Assembly (NCBI GenBank): GCA_934339135.1
Contig: CAKRHP010000003.1
Coordinates: forward strand, 138,566 to 202,565
DNA from: an uncultured Lachnospiraceae bacterium
GTDB lineage: Bacteria; Bacillota; Clostridia; Lachnospirales; Lachnospiraceae
DNA length: 64,000 nt
Reading direction: 5' to 3'
Below the pieces are notes generated by a model. The model made no database searches. It saw only the letters and a list, made by a program, of their open reading frames with translations, and was not told where the DNA came from. Every line of letters starts with the position of its first letter. Within the stretch, counting starts at the first letter, position 1. Positions 52,047 through 61,407 of the stretch are shown in pieces. A program made the position numbers and the translations under genes.

Positions 52047-53441
52047 TTACTCATTATATTTAATGATAAACTTCTGTGTGCTGCTGTCGGATTTCGGTGC
52101 AAATTTAAGATGGGAATTCTTTACCACACCATCGATCAGATCAAGATATAATCCATCGATATTTTTAATACATACTGTTCCATCGTCATTGTATTCAAAG
52201 GTCAGCTTCTGGCTGTCATATCCGGCAAAGTCCTGATATACATCTTTCGTTGAACTACAGACCGTATAGTTTTTTCGGCAGCCCCGGAGACGCCAGAAAC
52301 CATTATTGCAGTTCAGATAAAAGCTTTGATCCGTCTGGCCGCTGCGTTCCGACAAAAATACGGATTCTCCCTGTGTATCCCAAAGATCCAGACATAGATT
52401 CTGATCATCCGCTGTACAGATTGAAAACTCTAAGCCGCTGATCAGATAATCCTTATCCCGGGTCACCTGATATGCCCGATATAACTGGGAGATTGCCACA
52501 TCTCTCGTAACCTCATCCCAGTCAGAGTTAACCTTTGCTGCATTATATACTACATTTCCTGCCTTTGTTTTACGAACCATTTTCTGCAGCAGAGCATTAT
52601 ATTGACCCGCACTCAATTTCTTATTTTTCACTTTCTTTCCTGCTTTAAACAACGTCTTGCCTGTCGCCTTACACCATTTCGCTGCCAGCTTGTAGAATTC
52701 CTTTCTGGTCAGTTTCTTATTATAATTTTTCAGAATGCCCTTGTAAGTCAGATTTGCGTTTTTGGCAAGCATAATGTTCGTCTGGCAGTCCCGTCTCGCT
52801 CCCGCCAGATAAGCATCATCAAAGGAAACATTACTCTTACGGATATAGCAGATACGACCGTTCCATTTGATCTGCGTCCACTCGGAATTGTAATCCTTCT
52901 TTGTGATCTCCAATGTCTCCCCCACCGGAACAACACCATAACAATTCACCGGCTGGGAATCGTCTGCCTGAGAATAAATATAAAACCAATTGTTCTGATC
53001 CGATATATTTCCTGCCACAGCTTTCATCTTTACCTTATTTTTCCTGCCCGGATACTTCGGCTGATTGACCGACACCAGATTACTCACATTGATATACTTC
53101 TTATTCAGATACATCAGTCTTCCCTTATAAATGACTCCGAAATAAGTGTATCCATTACAGGTATAGGTCCAGTCACGAATATAAATGGTCTCTCCCATCT
53201 TCACACCTTCGTTTCGGAAACCATAACTGCTCGCAAGAAAGGAGCCATCCTTCTCCATGGTGTAAATACACTGAATCGGCTTTTCCGAACCTCTGATATC
53301 TACAAAGTCCAGATTGTCAACCCATGCTGTACTGGTATATCCAGTCACCGCCTTTACGGGTTCCACGCATGTGATGACTGTCATAACAAGAACGAGCATC
53401 ACACAGATCCATCTTCCGGCTGCATTGCTTATCTTTTTCAT
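52047..53441 (-). CDS. Secreted protein with SH3-like and ricin-B-like regions
   Basis: A 464-residue exported protein. The signal peptide (MKKISNAAGRWICVMLVLVM, cleavage near VKAVTG) is followed by two SH3-like stretches (YIRDWTYTCNGYTYFGVIYK; GETLEITKKDYNSEWTQIKW). A helical basic region with a repeated YNKKLTRKEFYKLAAKW theme comes next, and then a C-terminal ricin-B/lectin-like domain (DDQNLCLDLWDTQGESVFL, SFYLNCNNGFWRLR). No catalytic motif or wall anchor is evident. GAGGTGG before the ATG at 53441 sets the start. It probably binds sugars or wall polymers outside the cell. It ends at a perfect terminator and is separate from the MATE gene by 72 bases. Confidence 0.75.
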   Translation of the reverse strand: MKKISNAAGRWICVMLVLVMTVITCVEPVKAVTGYTSTAWVDNLDFVDIRGSEKPIQCIYTMEKDGSFLASSYGFRNEGVKMGETIYIRDWTYTCNGYTYFGVIYKGRLMYLNKKYINVSNLVSVNQPKYPGRKNKVKMKAVAGNISDQNNWFYIYSQADDSQPVNCYGVVPVGETLEITKKDYNSEWTQIKWNGRICYIRKSNVSFDDAYLAGARRDCQTNIMLAKNANLTYKGILKNYNKKLTRKEFYKLAAKWCKATGKTLFKAGKKVKNKKLSAGQYNALLQKMVRKTKAGNVVYNAAKVNSDWDEVTRDVAISQLYRAYQVTRDKDYLISGLEFSICTADDQNLCLDLWDTQGESVFLSERSGQTDQSFYLNCNNGFWRLRGCRKNYTVCSSTKDVYQDFAGYDSQKLTFEYNDDGTVCIKNIDGLYLDLIDGVVKNSHLKFAPKSDSSTQKFIIKYNE

Positions 53442-53513
53442 AATGCCACCTCTCCTTCTCTGAATTTTATAGCTTATTATACCAATAATATGCATATTTC
53501 GCAATGATAATCT

Positions 53514-54872
53514 TTACGCTGCTTTCTTTTGTTTCTTCGAAAAAATAATATAATAAATAACATTCAGAATAATTCCAAAGCAGGTCGCCACCGGGGCAGC
53601 CAGACCGATCATGGTAAGGCTGGCATCCGGCTGTATACTCATCACATATGCCAGAGGAAGTCTCACCAGCAGAGTCTGAACCAATCCCTGAAACATAACC
53701 CATACCGTCTTTTCATTTCCGTTAAAAAATCCCACCATGCTAAACAAAACAGCAGTGACGATCGTCTCCGGAGCAAATCCCCGCAGATATTCCGCTCCCT
53801 TTTGAATGACCGCCGCATCCGTCGTAAAAACAGAAGTCAAAAGACTACCAAAGTTCCATACCAAAATAAAAACAACGATACCAACAGCCAGTCCGACTCC
53901 CATTCCGGTAAACATGGACTTTCGTGCTCTTTTGGTCTTCCCGGCACCCACATTCTGTGACACAAAGGACGCCATGGACTGCATCAGAGCACTGGGAACA
54001 AGCATGGTAAAATTCACGATCTTACATGCCACTCCGTATCCCGAAGACGCTTCCAGTCCCAGCTTATTGATGAAAGCGCACAATGCCAGAAAGGACATCT
54101 GCGTCAGAAATTCCTGAAGTGCTAACGGCAGCCCAACACGAACAAACCTCTTACACTGTTTGTTGATCTTAAAATCCTGTCTACGGATCTGAAAACCATA
54201 TTTTTTCTTTTTCAGGATCACAAGAGCAAGAACAACGCTCACTGCCTGTGCCGCAACTGTCGCAATCGCCGCTCCTGCAGCGTCCAGATGGAATCCTGCC
54301 ACAAGGATCAGATCCCCGGCAATATTGACAAGACAGGCAACCGCCACAAAGATCAGCGGTGATCTGCTGTCACCAAAGCCTCTGAAAATTGCTGCCAATA
54401 CATTGTATGCCACAATAAAAAAGATTCCACAGCCACATATTCTTACATAAACCGAGGTAAGAGAAAGTGCCTCCTGCGGTGCCTGCATCAAAACCGCTAA
54501 CGGACGTGCAAAAAGCACCATCACAACGAATAATACAACACATATCATAGTAAATACCGTGACGGCTCCTCCCAGAAGCTCCCCGATCTGATGATCACTT
54601 TTCTCTCCAATATATCGCGCAATAAGAACCGTAATTCCCATTGCAAACTGCGTGATAACAAATGTCACAAGATTTAATATCTGACTGCCTGTGGATACCG
54701 CAGATAATCCCGCTGTGGTTCCAAATCTTCCTACCACAAGCAGATCTACCGCACCGTATGCCGCCTGTAATATAAGTGCCCCCAAAACAGGCATCATAAA
54801 AGGGATCAATTTACTTAAAATACTTCCCTTTGTAAAATCTGTCTTTTCTCTCTGGTTCATTTTATTCACCAT
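53514..54872 (-). CDS. MATE-family efflux transporter
   Basis: A 452-residue MATE pump with about twelve helices; typical stretches are GLPLALQEFLTQMSFLALCA, MASFVSQNVGAGKTKRARK, and ILQAAYGAVDLLVVGRFG in the first helix pair. The first ATG abuts its ribosome site, so the true start may be the ATG four codons later. It lies 22 bases after a MarR regulator in the same operon, so it is presumably induced by a compound that binds the regulator and is exported by the pump. It is not closely related to the MATE protein at 6216. Confidence 0.93.
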   Translation of the reverse strand: MVNKMNQREKTDFTKGSILSKLIPFMMPVLGALILQAAYGAVDLLVVGRFGTTAGLSAVSTGSQILNLVTFVITQFAMGITVLIARYIGEKSDHQIGELLGGAVTVFTMICVVLFVVMVLFARPLAVLMQAPQEALSLTSVYVRICGCGIFFIVAYNVLAAIFRGFGDSRSPLIFVAVACLVNIAGDLILVAGFHLDAAGAAIATVAAQAVSVVLALVILKKKKYGFQIRRQDFKINKQCKRFVRVGLPLALQEFLTQMSFLALCAFINKLGLEASSGYGVACKIVNFTMLVPSALMQSMASFVSQNVGAGKTKRARKSMFTGMGVGLAVGIVVFILVWNFGSLLTSVFTTDAAVIQKGAEYLRGFAPETIVTAVLFSMVGFFNGNEKTVWVMFQGLVQTLLVRLPLAYVMSIQPDASLTMIGLAAPVATCFGIILNVIYYIIFSKKQKKAA

Positions 54873-54894
54873 GCCTTTCCAAAAACTGTAAGCT

Positions 54895-55332
54895 TTACTT
54901 TCTCTTTCTCATCACTTCATATAATTTTTCTATGGTTTCGATCATACGATCCGCATCTGCATCTGAAATATCATCAAGCTCCTTGCTCAATTCCCCAAAA
55001 TACCGATCCACATATTTGTCCACTAGCTCTCTGCCCGCAGCGGTAATCTTAATAAACACCACTCTTCCATCCGTTTGTGCTGTTTTCTTTTCCACGAATC
55101 CAAGCTTCTCCATATCCTTTGTGATCTTCGTCACGCCGGGTCTTGGTACTCCCAGCTCATTGCTGATATCGCTGACCTTTACATGATCCGTCTGTTCCTC
55201 TAATCTGCGAATGGTATCGAGATAATGGACGTGGGAAGATGTCACACCATTGGGCAGCTTCGGAAGCAGATCCCGTACACGCTTCGCCTGATAGCAGGCA
55301 TCCATTACTTTTTTAATTTTATCTCTCGTCAT
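54895..55332 (-). CDS. MarR-family repressor of the MATE operon
   Basis: A 145-residue MarR regulator with the winged helix KVSDISNELGVPRPGVTKIT and DMEKLGFVEKKTAQTDGRVV, followed by the family wing/dimer helices (ITAAGRELVDKYVDRYFGEL). AAAGGAG stands before the ATG. Upstream is a consensus promoter with GTAATTAC dyads over the -10 and start region, the usual place for MarR autorepression. Repressor and pump form a typical autoregulated pair. Confidence 0.93.
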   Translation of the reverse strand: MTRDKIKKVMDACYQAKRVRDLLPKLPNGVTSSHVHYLDTIRRLEEQTDHVKVSDISNELGVPRPGVTKITKDMEKLGFVEKKTAQTDGRVVFIKITAAGRELVDKYVDRYFGELSKELDDISDADADRMIETIEKLYEVMRKRK

Positions 55333-55354
55333 AATGGCGTTGCTCCTTTCGCAC

Positions 55355-55415
55355 TTAGTTACTTTATGTAATTACTTTCAGTAATTACTGTATCTGTTTT
55401 TTTCTTTCTTGTCAA
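55355..55415 (-). promoter_or_regulatory. Promoter and MarR operators of the MarR-MATE operon
   Basis: On the minus strand TTGACA (55410-55415) is exactly 17 bases from TACAGT (55387-55392). GTAATTAC occurs at 55381-55388 and 55368-55375, 13 bases apart, with a degenerate GTAACTAA next at 55355-55362. The copies overlap the -10 and the start of transcription, so binding would block it. Confidence 0.75.
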
Positions 55416-55460
55416 CCAAAAAAGGTCAAAACCAGCGTTTTTCCTTTGACTCACACTACG

Positions 55461-55721
55461 TTACGAGCATTTTCCTATACAAAAAAAGAAACAGGCAATG
55501 ATTATACCTGTTTCTGATATCAATGTATATTTAAAATCTCTTTTATAACGGAAACATTCCTTCATTTTTCCCAGACGGCACAACGCTTCATCCAGTTTCG
55601 GCGGGTCAAAGTCCGGAAAGCTCTGGGATAAATTGATAGCCCCATATTCGTCACTGATACGCGTCATTCTCCGGATTACAGAATCCGTAAAAGTTTGCAC
55701 TCTGTTACTTAATTCAGGCAT
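55461..55721 (-). pseudogene. N-terminal scrap of a class I aminotransferase
   Basis: GGAAGGAG precedes an ATG that opens MPELSNRVQTFTDSVIRRMT and RISDEYGAINLSQSFPDFDPP, the start of a PLP-dependent class I aminotransferase. After about 50 codons the match ends and the frame drifts to unrelated sequence. The PLP lysine and most of the protein are missing. It follows the lipoprotein gene by 19 bases and a terminator closes the region. Confidence 0.75.
55481..55515 (-). terminator. Terminator after the lipoprotein/aminotransferase scrap
   Basis: On the minus strand AGAAACAGG pairs with CCTGTTTCT around TATAATCATTG, followed by TTTTTT. Confidence 0.85.
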
Positions 55722-55740
55722 TTTAATCTCCTTCCTACAT

Positions 55741-56418
55741 TTACCGTATATGCCTCTTTGCCTCTTTTTCTGAATCAAAAGGTGATATTCGGATAGAATA
55801 ACTGTCTCCTTCTGATTTCTTAAACGAAGAATAATCCTTTATTTTCTCGTTTGACAATACAAATTGTCTGAAGCCCGTGTCCATTCCCGACAAATCAATA
55901 TCACTAAATTCCCCGTCGGGAATATCCAATAAAGACATATTTTTATATGTATTTTCCGTGTATTGGTCTGAATTTTTTGCAGCATAGGAATCATTTGCAA
56001 AGCTTTCATAACAATAAAAATTCTTCCCATTATACTGGATATATACCGGAACAGCATCACCTTCTATTGTAAAAGTAATGATATCCATACTCGTACATTC
56101 TCCCCGCTGCACGGACGCAAGAAATTCATACAATTTTTCCTTTCTCAATGCAACAGAAACTGTATTCACAAAAACGTCTGCTTTCTTTAATTCCTGAAAG
56201 CTTACCGGATATTGTTCCAGATGCTTTTGCACTTTTTCCCTGTCACGCCCCTGATACGAGTCGGTGTGTGTATCGGTTTCCGTATCTTCTTTTTCAGAAA
56301 CAGGCGTCCCCTTCGTCTCATCCGATGTCACATCCCCTGTCATCGCACCACATCCTATAAAAATACATCCGACAAAAATAATTACTGCGCTCAAAAAAAT
56401 AGTTATCGCCTTTTTCAT
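55741..56418 (-). CDS. Lipoprotein with DUF4362-like domain
   Basis: A 225-residue lipoprotein. The signal sequence ends in FIGCGAM, a workable lipobox with the cysteine at about residue 23. A Ser/Thr/Asp/Glu-rich linker leads to a folded domain (about 70-215; VFVNTVSVALRKEKLYEFLA, SMDIITFTIEGDAVPVYIQY, NGKNFYCYES) resembling DUF4362. The function is unknown. GGGAGG before the ATG supports the start. It is followed in the same direction by the aminotransferase scrap. The chemoreceptor gene ends 112 bases upstream, so co-transcription is possible. Confidence 0.75.
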   Translation of the reverse strand: MKKAITIFLSAVIIFVGCIFIGCGAMTGDVTSDETKGTPVSEKEDTETDTHTDSYQGRDREKVQKHLEQYPVSFQELKKADVFVNTVSVALRKEKLYEFLASVQRGECTSMDIITFTIEGDAVPVYIQYNGKNFYCYESFANDSYAAKNSDQYTENTYKNMSLLDIPDGEFSDIDLSGMDTGFRQFVLSNEKIKDYSSFKKSEGDSYSIRISPFDSEKEAKRHIR

Positions 56419-56529
56419 ACAGTCAACCTCCCTGAAAATAATAATGACAGATTTTTAATTATTCGTGATTTTTCTTCTGTCTTGTTAATATGTGCCATTA
56501 TATTTCAGAAATGTTGCAGTATGGGGAAA

Positions 56530-58011
56530 TTAATCTTTCTTAATATCAACGGAAGCTTTTAATTCGTTCGCAAGCTCATATATGTTATTGAGTATTACTT
56601 TACACTTCTTCATACCCTCTACTGTGGAATCGGATACCTTTATGCCCTCCGCTGAGGCAGCTGCGACCTCTTCTCCTGTTGCCGACAAATGTGATATATT
56701 GTCCGATATTACAGACGTGGAATCCAGTATTTTATTAATGCTCTGCTCCGCAACATGTATGCTTGACATCAGCACATCCACTGTATTTCCCACTTCAACA
56801 AATGTCTTTTGTGTTTCATCAATCAGTTCGTTCTGTTTACCAACGGATAACACGGACTCATTGATGCTCTCGTTCGCTTTTCTGGTATCTTCATTCAGCT
56901 TCTGTATTATATTTGTAATACTTTCAGAGGCTTTCTTGGTCTGCTCGGAAAGCTGACGGATCTCCTCCGCAACGACTGCAAATCCCTTTCCGGCTTCTCC
57001 TGCCCGGGCTGCCTCAATCGAAGCATTCAGAGCCAGAAGATTCGTCTGCGCAGATATATTAACGATATCTCCTACAAAACTCTGTACATCATCAACCTTC
57101 TCTGTCAGACCGCTTATAACATCAACGATTATATTGCTTGCATCCTGTACATTCTGAGCCTGTTCCTTTAACTGACCAACAACCTCCTTGCTGTTATTTA
57201 CAGATTCGTCTGTCTTATCCGATGCACTGATCATCTGATTGATTTCCTTTTCCGCCATATCTGTGTTTTCCTGAATCTCTGAGCACATGATCGCCTGTCT
57301 CTGGATCGCCTCTGCAGTGCTCTCCGTGCTGTCTGCGATATCTCCCATAGAATTATGGCTGATATCTATGCTTTCCTCAAGTTCATTCAGCATAGTCATG
57401 GCTTTTTCAAACTCGGCAGAAATATTATCCGCAACAGCAGTCATTTTCGCGTTGCTTTCATTCTGTTTTGCAGCCGCTTCCTGAATCTGGGACACCTTCT
57501 CTCCAAAATACTGAATCAATATATTTGCTATATTGATCGATATGATCGTCACAAGAATGATGACAAGGATAGCTAATATCCGGCTGGTCAATAATTCCGA
57601 ATTGTTAATGTCAAAATCCTTTATTAATCGTACAATATTGGCTACTATCACTAAACCGTTGGCACAATACATCAATCTTTTATTAAGATACACCATAACA
57701 GAAATAACCATTGGAATTCCATATGTCCACACGATATCCGTAGAATTCAGCAATACAACGATGACATATCCAATCGCTATGTTTACTGATAATATAACCT
57801 CACATGTATGGGTTTTCTTTTTCATTATGTATGTTACGATCGATGCAGCCATAACAATCAACGCTGTAATAATCTGTATTATTATCTTGGTGGCGTTTTG
57901 TCCCTTTGAAACGCCTAATGTCGCTAAAACAGTTGCGGCGATATAGCCAAAGACTATTAAGATCGTTATCAAAACCATCCTGTTCGCTCTCTGATATTGA
58001 TTCTCTGTCAT
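56530..58011 (-). CDS. Methyl-accepting chemotaxis protein
   Basis: A 493-residue chemoreceptor. The first 180 residues form about six membrane helices with almost no extracellular loop, so it probably senses within the membrane or cytoplasm. Then comes the coiled-coil signalling domain with the conserved hairpin tip [20 protein letters not shown] followed by [21 protein letters not shown], where CheA and CheW bind. Glu/Gln pairs for methylation lie on both arms. There is no HAMP domain I can see. GGAGG precedes the ATG. No che genes are adjacent; the host must have them elsewhere. It supports motility in this organism, in line with the CheX-like and c-di-GMP genes. Confidence 0.93.
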   Translation of the reverse strand: MTENQYQRANRMVLITILIVFGYIAATVLATLGVSKGQNATKIIIQIITALIVMAASIVTYIMKKKTHTCEVILSVNIAIGYVIVVLLNSTDIVWTYGIPMVISVMVYLNKRLMYCANGLVIVANIVRLIKDFDINNSELLTSRILAILVIILVTIISINIANILIQYFGEKVSQIQEAAAKQNESNAKMTAVADNISAEFEKAMTMLNELEESIDISHNSMGDIADSTESTAEAIQRQAIMCSEIQENTDMAEKEINQMISASDKTDESVNNSKEVVGQLKEQAQNVQDASNIIVDVISGLTEKVDDVQSFVGDIVNISAQTNLLALNASIEAARAGEAGKGFAVVAEEIRQLSEQTKKASESITNIIQKLNEDTRKANESINESVLSVGKQNELIDETQKTFVEVGNTVDVLMSSIHVAEQSINKILDSTSVISDNISHLSATGEEVAAASAEGIKVSDSTVEGMKKCKVILNNIYELANELKASVDIKKD

Positions 58012-58249
58012 AAATTTTCCTCCTCATTCTGCTTATAAATTTCTCTGTTTCATACCAATTTTATTATACCTTAGATGATACTTCTTTCAAGAAAGGGACA
58101 ATCTACAGAAAAGAGTCTTCTATAAATTATCCCTTAAATTTAAAATTAAAAATAACATTTTCAGTTACCATTACAATATAGCATAACACCATCAAAACCG
58201 CAACCTAACTCACACAATCCAGCTTCGATAAGACACATCTGATTCGCCG

Positions 58250-59881
58250 TTACTTTTCTTCTCCAAATGCAACCTGCCTGTCACACAGCTTTAATGCTGC
58301 CGGACGGTGGGTTACAATGATCACTGTCTTATCTGTCATGCTGCGAAGGTTCTCAAGCACTGCTTCTTCTGTCCCGGCATCCAGTGCACTTGTAGCTTCA
58401 TCCAGAAGAAGTACCGGTCGGTCGGAATAAATTGCCCTTGCAATCGCAAGCCTCTGCATCTGTCCCTCGGAAAGTCCTAAGCCCCGCTCGCCAAGAAGTG
58501 TATCTATGCCATGTTCCAGCTCTGCGATAAAACCATCCGCACAGGCAATCTGCAAAGCTCTGTGAATGCCAGCTTCATCGCCGCTCTTGTCTTTATCGGA
58601 AAATGTAATGATATCCCGGATACTTCCGCTCATAAGCTGATTTCCCTGTGGCACATAAGCAAACATATTACGCCTGCACCCATAGACCTCTCCGGCATCC
58701 ACTGTATACAAGCCCATCAGAAGCTTTAACACAGTACTCTTGCCACAGCCACTCGGACCGGTAAATGCCACAAACTCGCCCTTTCGTATCTCTAAGCTGT
58801 AATCCTTTAATACGATTGGCATAACCGTATCTCCCTCGGTAATGACCGGTGGAAGGTATGTAAAATCCACATGGGACAAGCCGAAGGTGCTGTTATCCTG
58901 AATATATTTTACTTCATCCTTTTCATACGCCTCAATCTCCATCAACCTCTCCGCACTCGCAAGCATAGCGAAATACTTCGGCAGATAGCCTGTGATATTG
59001 GCAAACGGATTCTGTATCTGGCTGATAAGCTGAAGCATTGCCATGAATGTTCCGTAGGTCATAGTGCCATTGTAGATACCAAAAGCTCCATAGACAGCTC
59101 CCAGCACATAAGCTCCGTTCATAACTGCTCCAAAGCCGATATTGCAGACATTTGAGAAATGATTCTTACGCATGCGGGCTTTCTTGTGCTCACTCATGTG
59201 GCTTTCAGCCTCAGTAAGACTGTCCGCTTCCTTGCCAAATGCTTTGACGATCATCAGACTGCCAAGATGCTCCTGCAAGAAGATACGGACAAATCCATCC
59301 TTTTCCTGCATCTGCTTGTGCAGCTTCTTTAGCTGCTTTCTGAAAATATAAGTAAGCAGCACCAGAAGTATTCCGCCAGGCACAAGGATATAGGCAAACC
59401 TCGGTTCCATAATAAGGATTACCACAAGTGCTCCTGCCATCTTCGTTACCATTCCGGCTACGCCCGGCACAATCGTGGCAAGCCCCTCTGACACCACAAC
59501 CGTATCTGATGTCAGGCGGTTCATCCACTCACCGGAATGGATTGCGGTGACTGCTTCATAATTGTGTGTAAGAAGCCCTGCAAACAGCCTGCTTTTGAAT
59601 GCATTCTCATAGGTTGCCTTAGCGTATTCTTCTAAGAACCGAAGAACTGCCCGGAGTGCAATCTGCCCCACCACAAGCGCCGCAAAGAGGACGCAGAAGG
59701 TCAGCATTTTTTTGCTGTCATGTGCCACTGCACCGTCAATCAGTCCACGCAGGAGCAGAGCATAAAAAACACTGCTGATGCCAAGTACCATCTGCACCAG
59801 CAGCAGAAATATGATATATAATCTGCTTTTGCCTGCGACCTCGTTGATAAAGTGCAGGGCGGATTTATTCGTCTTTCTCAT
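58250..59881 (-). CDS. ABC exporter (permease-ATPase fusion) of the peptide locus
   Basis: A 543-residue exporter half-transporter. Six hydrophobic helices (about 20-310) precede a nucleotide-binding domain with Walker A GPSGCGKSTVLKLL, the signature GLSEGQMQRLAIARA, Walker B PVLLLDEATSALD and the switch histidine TVIIVTHRP. It has no N-terminal C39 peptidase domain, so cleavage of a peptide would need the S24/S26 peptidase encoded 22 bases upstream. It is the last gene of the LRR-HPrK-PqqD-peptidase-ABC run. By analogy with lasso-peptide D proteins it may export a modified peptide; the substrate is inferred from context. Confidence 0.92.
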   Translation of the reverse strand: MRKTNKSALHFINEVAGKSRLYIIFLLLVQMVLGISSVFYALLLRGLIDGAVAHDSKKMLTFCVLFAALVVGQIALRAVLRFLEEYAKATYENAFKSRLFAGLLTHNYEAVTAIHSGEWMNRLTSDTVVVSEGLATIVPGVAGMVTKMAGALVVILIMEPRFAYILVPGGILLVLLTYIFRKQLKKLHKQMQEKDGFVRIFLQEHLGSLMIVKAFGKEADSLTEAESHMSEHKKARMRKNHFSNVCNIGFGAVMNGAYVLGAVYGAFGIYNGTMTYGTFMAMLQLISQIQNPFANITGYLPKYFAMLASAERLMEIEAYEKDEVKYIQDNSTFGLSHVDFTYLPPVITEGDTVMPIVLKDYSLEIRKGEFVAFTGPSGCGKSTVLKLLMGLYTVDAGEVYGCRRNMFAYVPQGNQLMSGSIRDIITFSDKDKSGDEAGIHRALQIACADGFIAELEHGIDTLLGERGLGLSEGQMQRLAIARAIYSDRPVLLLDEATSALDAGTEEAVLENLRSMTDKTVIIVTHRPAALKLCDRQVAFGEEK

Positions 59882-59903
59882 AGATAATCACACCAACTTC
59901 GAT

Positions 59904-60353
59904 TCATTTTTCTCTCTTTTTTCTCAAAACGGATTGTAATCTCATTCTGATCTTCTTTAAAAATATCCGCAGCTTATATGGTCTGCACCACAGCCACACA
60001 TACAATCGGTATCCTATGTCATCGGTCTTATACTGCTTTCCTTTGTGGGTAAAGTCTGTCATCACACCAAGAACATCTGCTTTTGGGATTCCACGCTCTA
60101 TCCCAATGCAGTTATCGCCAAGAATATCATAGGAATCTTCATATACCCTGATAATTCTGTGAAGCACATACTGGTCGGTGCCTCTTTTATACAACACGAC
60201 ATCCCATAACTTACAGCTTTCGCCCTGTTTCACCTCACGCACCGTAAAAGAATCCCGTCCCTGCTTTAACAGAGGCAGCATACTTACTCCTACATTTTTG
60301 TATGTGAGAGTATGATATTTCCGCAGATATTCCTCATAAGATAATCTGGTCAT
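59904..60353 (-). CDS. S24/S26-family (signal-peptidase-like) serine peptidase
   Basis: A 149-residue protein of the S24/S26 peptidase group. The nucleophile motif is YKNVGVSMLPLLKQG (Ser near 24, S-M-x-P). The downstream strand KLWDVVLYKRGTDQYVLHRI holds a candidate general-base lysine, and ILGDN follows as in the family. The C-terminus is basic with one hydrophobic stretch. There is no N-terminal membrane helix, unlike housekeeping signal peptidases. Its start overlaps the PqqD gene stop by 4 bases. Families with this gene order usually pair it with PqqD and HPrK-like genes. I infer that it processes the leader peptide or otherwise matures the locus's product. Confidence 0.85.
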   Translation of the reverse strand: MTRLSYEEYLRKYHTLTYKNVGVSMLPLLKQGRDSFTVREVKQGESCKLWDVVLYKRGTDQYVLHRIIRVYEDSYDILGDNCIGIERGIPKADVLGVMTDFTHKGKQYKTDDIGYRLYVWLWCRPYKLRIFLKKIRMRLQSVLRKKREK

Positions 60354-60607
60354 TCCTCTATCGCTCCAATGCCACGCAGCTTCTCCACGATCGACTCCAC
60401 ATCCTTTTGCAGCACATCCTTCGGGGCATCGTATTTCTCATTCATTGCCTCAACAATCTGCTCTTTGGTAGTATCTGTTTTCAGGCACTCCACGATAAAT
60501 GCCGCTGTCCTGTTGCTTCTGACAAGCCCTGCAAATGAGCTGGTTACATCAATCAGTACCTGCTCTCCATCGCTGTCGTGTGTGATAAATGTATCTTTTA
60601 ATCTCAT
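60350..60607 (-). CDS. PqqD-family peptide chaperone (RRE protein)
   Basis: An 85-residue PqqD-like protein, the RiPP recognition element that holds precursor leader peptides in PQQ and lasso-peptide synthesis. Segments LIDVTSSFAGLVRSNRTAAF, IVECLKTDTTKEQIVEAM and KDVESIVEKLRGIGAIEE fit the three-strand/three-helix domain. Its ATG follows the HPrK-like stop codon immediately with AGGAGG upstream, and its end overlaps the peptidase gene by 4 bases, so the three are made together. In this window the leader-like peptides at 62481 and 38301 are the likely ligands; lasso-peptide B1 proteins recognise Y-x-x-P leaders, which one of the two peptides has. Confidence 0.9.
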   Translation of the reverse strand: MRLKDTFITHDSDGEQVLIDVTSSFAGLVRSNRTAAFIVECLKTDTTKEQIVEAMNEKYDAPKDVLQKDVESIVEKLRGIGAIEE

Positions 60608-61375
60608 CTATGATTCCTCCTGTTTCTTAAGTCTGTTCATTCCTTCATAAGCCACCTTTGCCGCCTCGATATCCATGTTGCAGCCAAGCCGGTAGACCGG
60701 CACTACATTAAGCATCCGATCAATCAGTGATAATGTCTGCTTCATTCCATCTGCCGACAGGCTTCTGTTCGTCTGCTGGACGATCAGCGGATATACCGCA
60801 TGTGGCTCTACCGGTTCTATGTGATTCTTCGCATTCCTCGTCAGGATACAGATACCTTTTAACGGTACTGCGGTATTCGTGCTGAGTCTGTGCTTGCCAT
60901 CCCATGGTGTGCCATAAGCGGTCACGCCGGAGTCTGTGATATGAAGAAGCGGCTTGTCATCGTTTACCATGACGGCACGCTCCTCGAAATACTCTCTCCA
61001 CAGTCGTGTATGGGTGGACTTGCCGGTACCGCTTTTCGCGGTAAAAAGATAGCCTTCGCCATCTACAGCAATCACAGAGCCATGAAAAAGCAGGGTATCA
61101 CAAGATAAGAGGTGATCTGCAATCTTGCGATAGACCGCAAGTGTCTCCAGATAGGCATCGGAAAAATGCCTGATGGGAATGCCCTCTTTGATATCCTCTC
61201 TGGCGGATTTCTCACGCTCAAAGTCGATATCGGACTGCGTGGTGGCAATACGAAAACGCATGGCATCCTCTGTATCATCTGCCACTATATAATCTCTGCA
61301 ATATTCTCTGATATAATCACAGACAGGGCAGATGGTAAAATACTGTCCTGCCAGACGGATTGTAAAGCTCTTCAT
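60608..61375 (-). CDS. HPr-kinase-like ATPase associated with RiPP clusters
   Basis: A 255-residue protein resembling HPr kinase/phosphorylase and the K proteins of lasso-peptide clusters, some of which phosphorylate the precursor's C-terminal serine. The P-loop is LFTAKSGTGKSTHTRLWREY near residue 112, with the following MVNDDKPLLH and YGTPWDGK typical of this subgroup. The full HPrK N-terminal domain is absent. It lies 32 bases after the LRR-anchored gene and directly before the PqqD gene. A role in modifying a Ser/Thr of the peptide tail (both peptides have T-x-S near the tail start) is an inference. Confidence 0.87.
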   Translation of the reverse strand: MKSFTIRLAGQYFTICPVCDYIREYCRDYIVADDTEDAMRFRIATTQSDIDFEREKSAREDIKEGIPIRHFSDAYLETLAVYRKIADHLLSCDTLLFHGSVIAVDGEGYLFTAKSGTGKSTHTRLWREYFEERAVMVNDDKPLLHITDSGVTAYGTPWDGKHRLSTNTAVPLKGICILTRNAKNHIEPVEPHAVYPLIVQQTNRSLSADGMKQTLSLIDRMLNVVPVYRLGCNMDIEAAKVAYEGMNRLKKQEES

Positions 61376-61407
61376 ATGCGACCTCTGATTCCATTCAAAT
61401 TATAATT

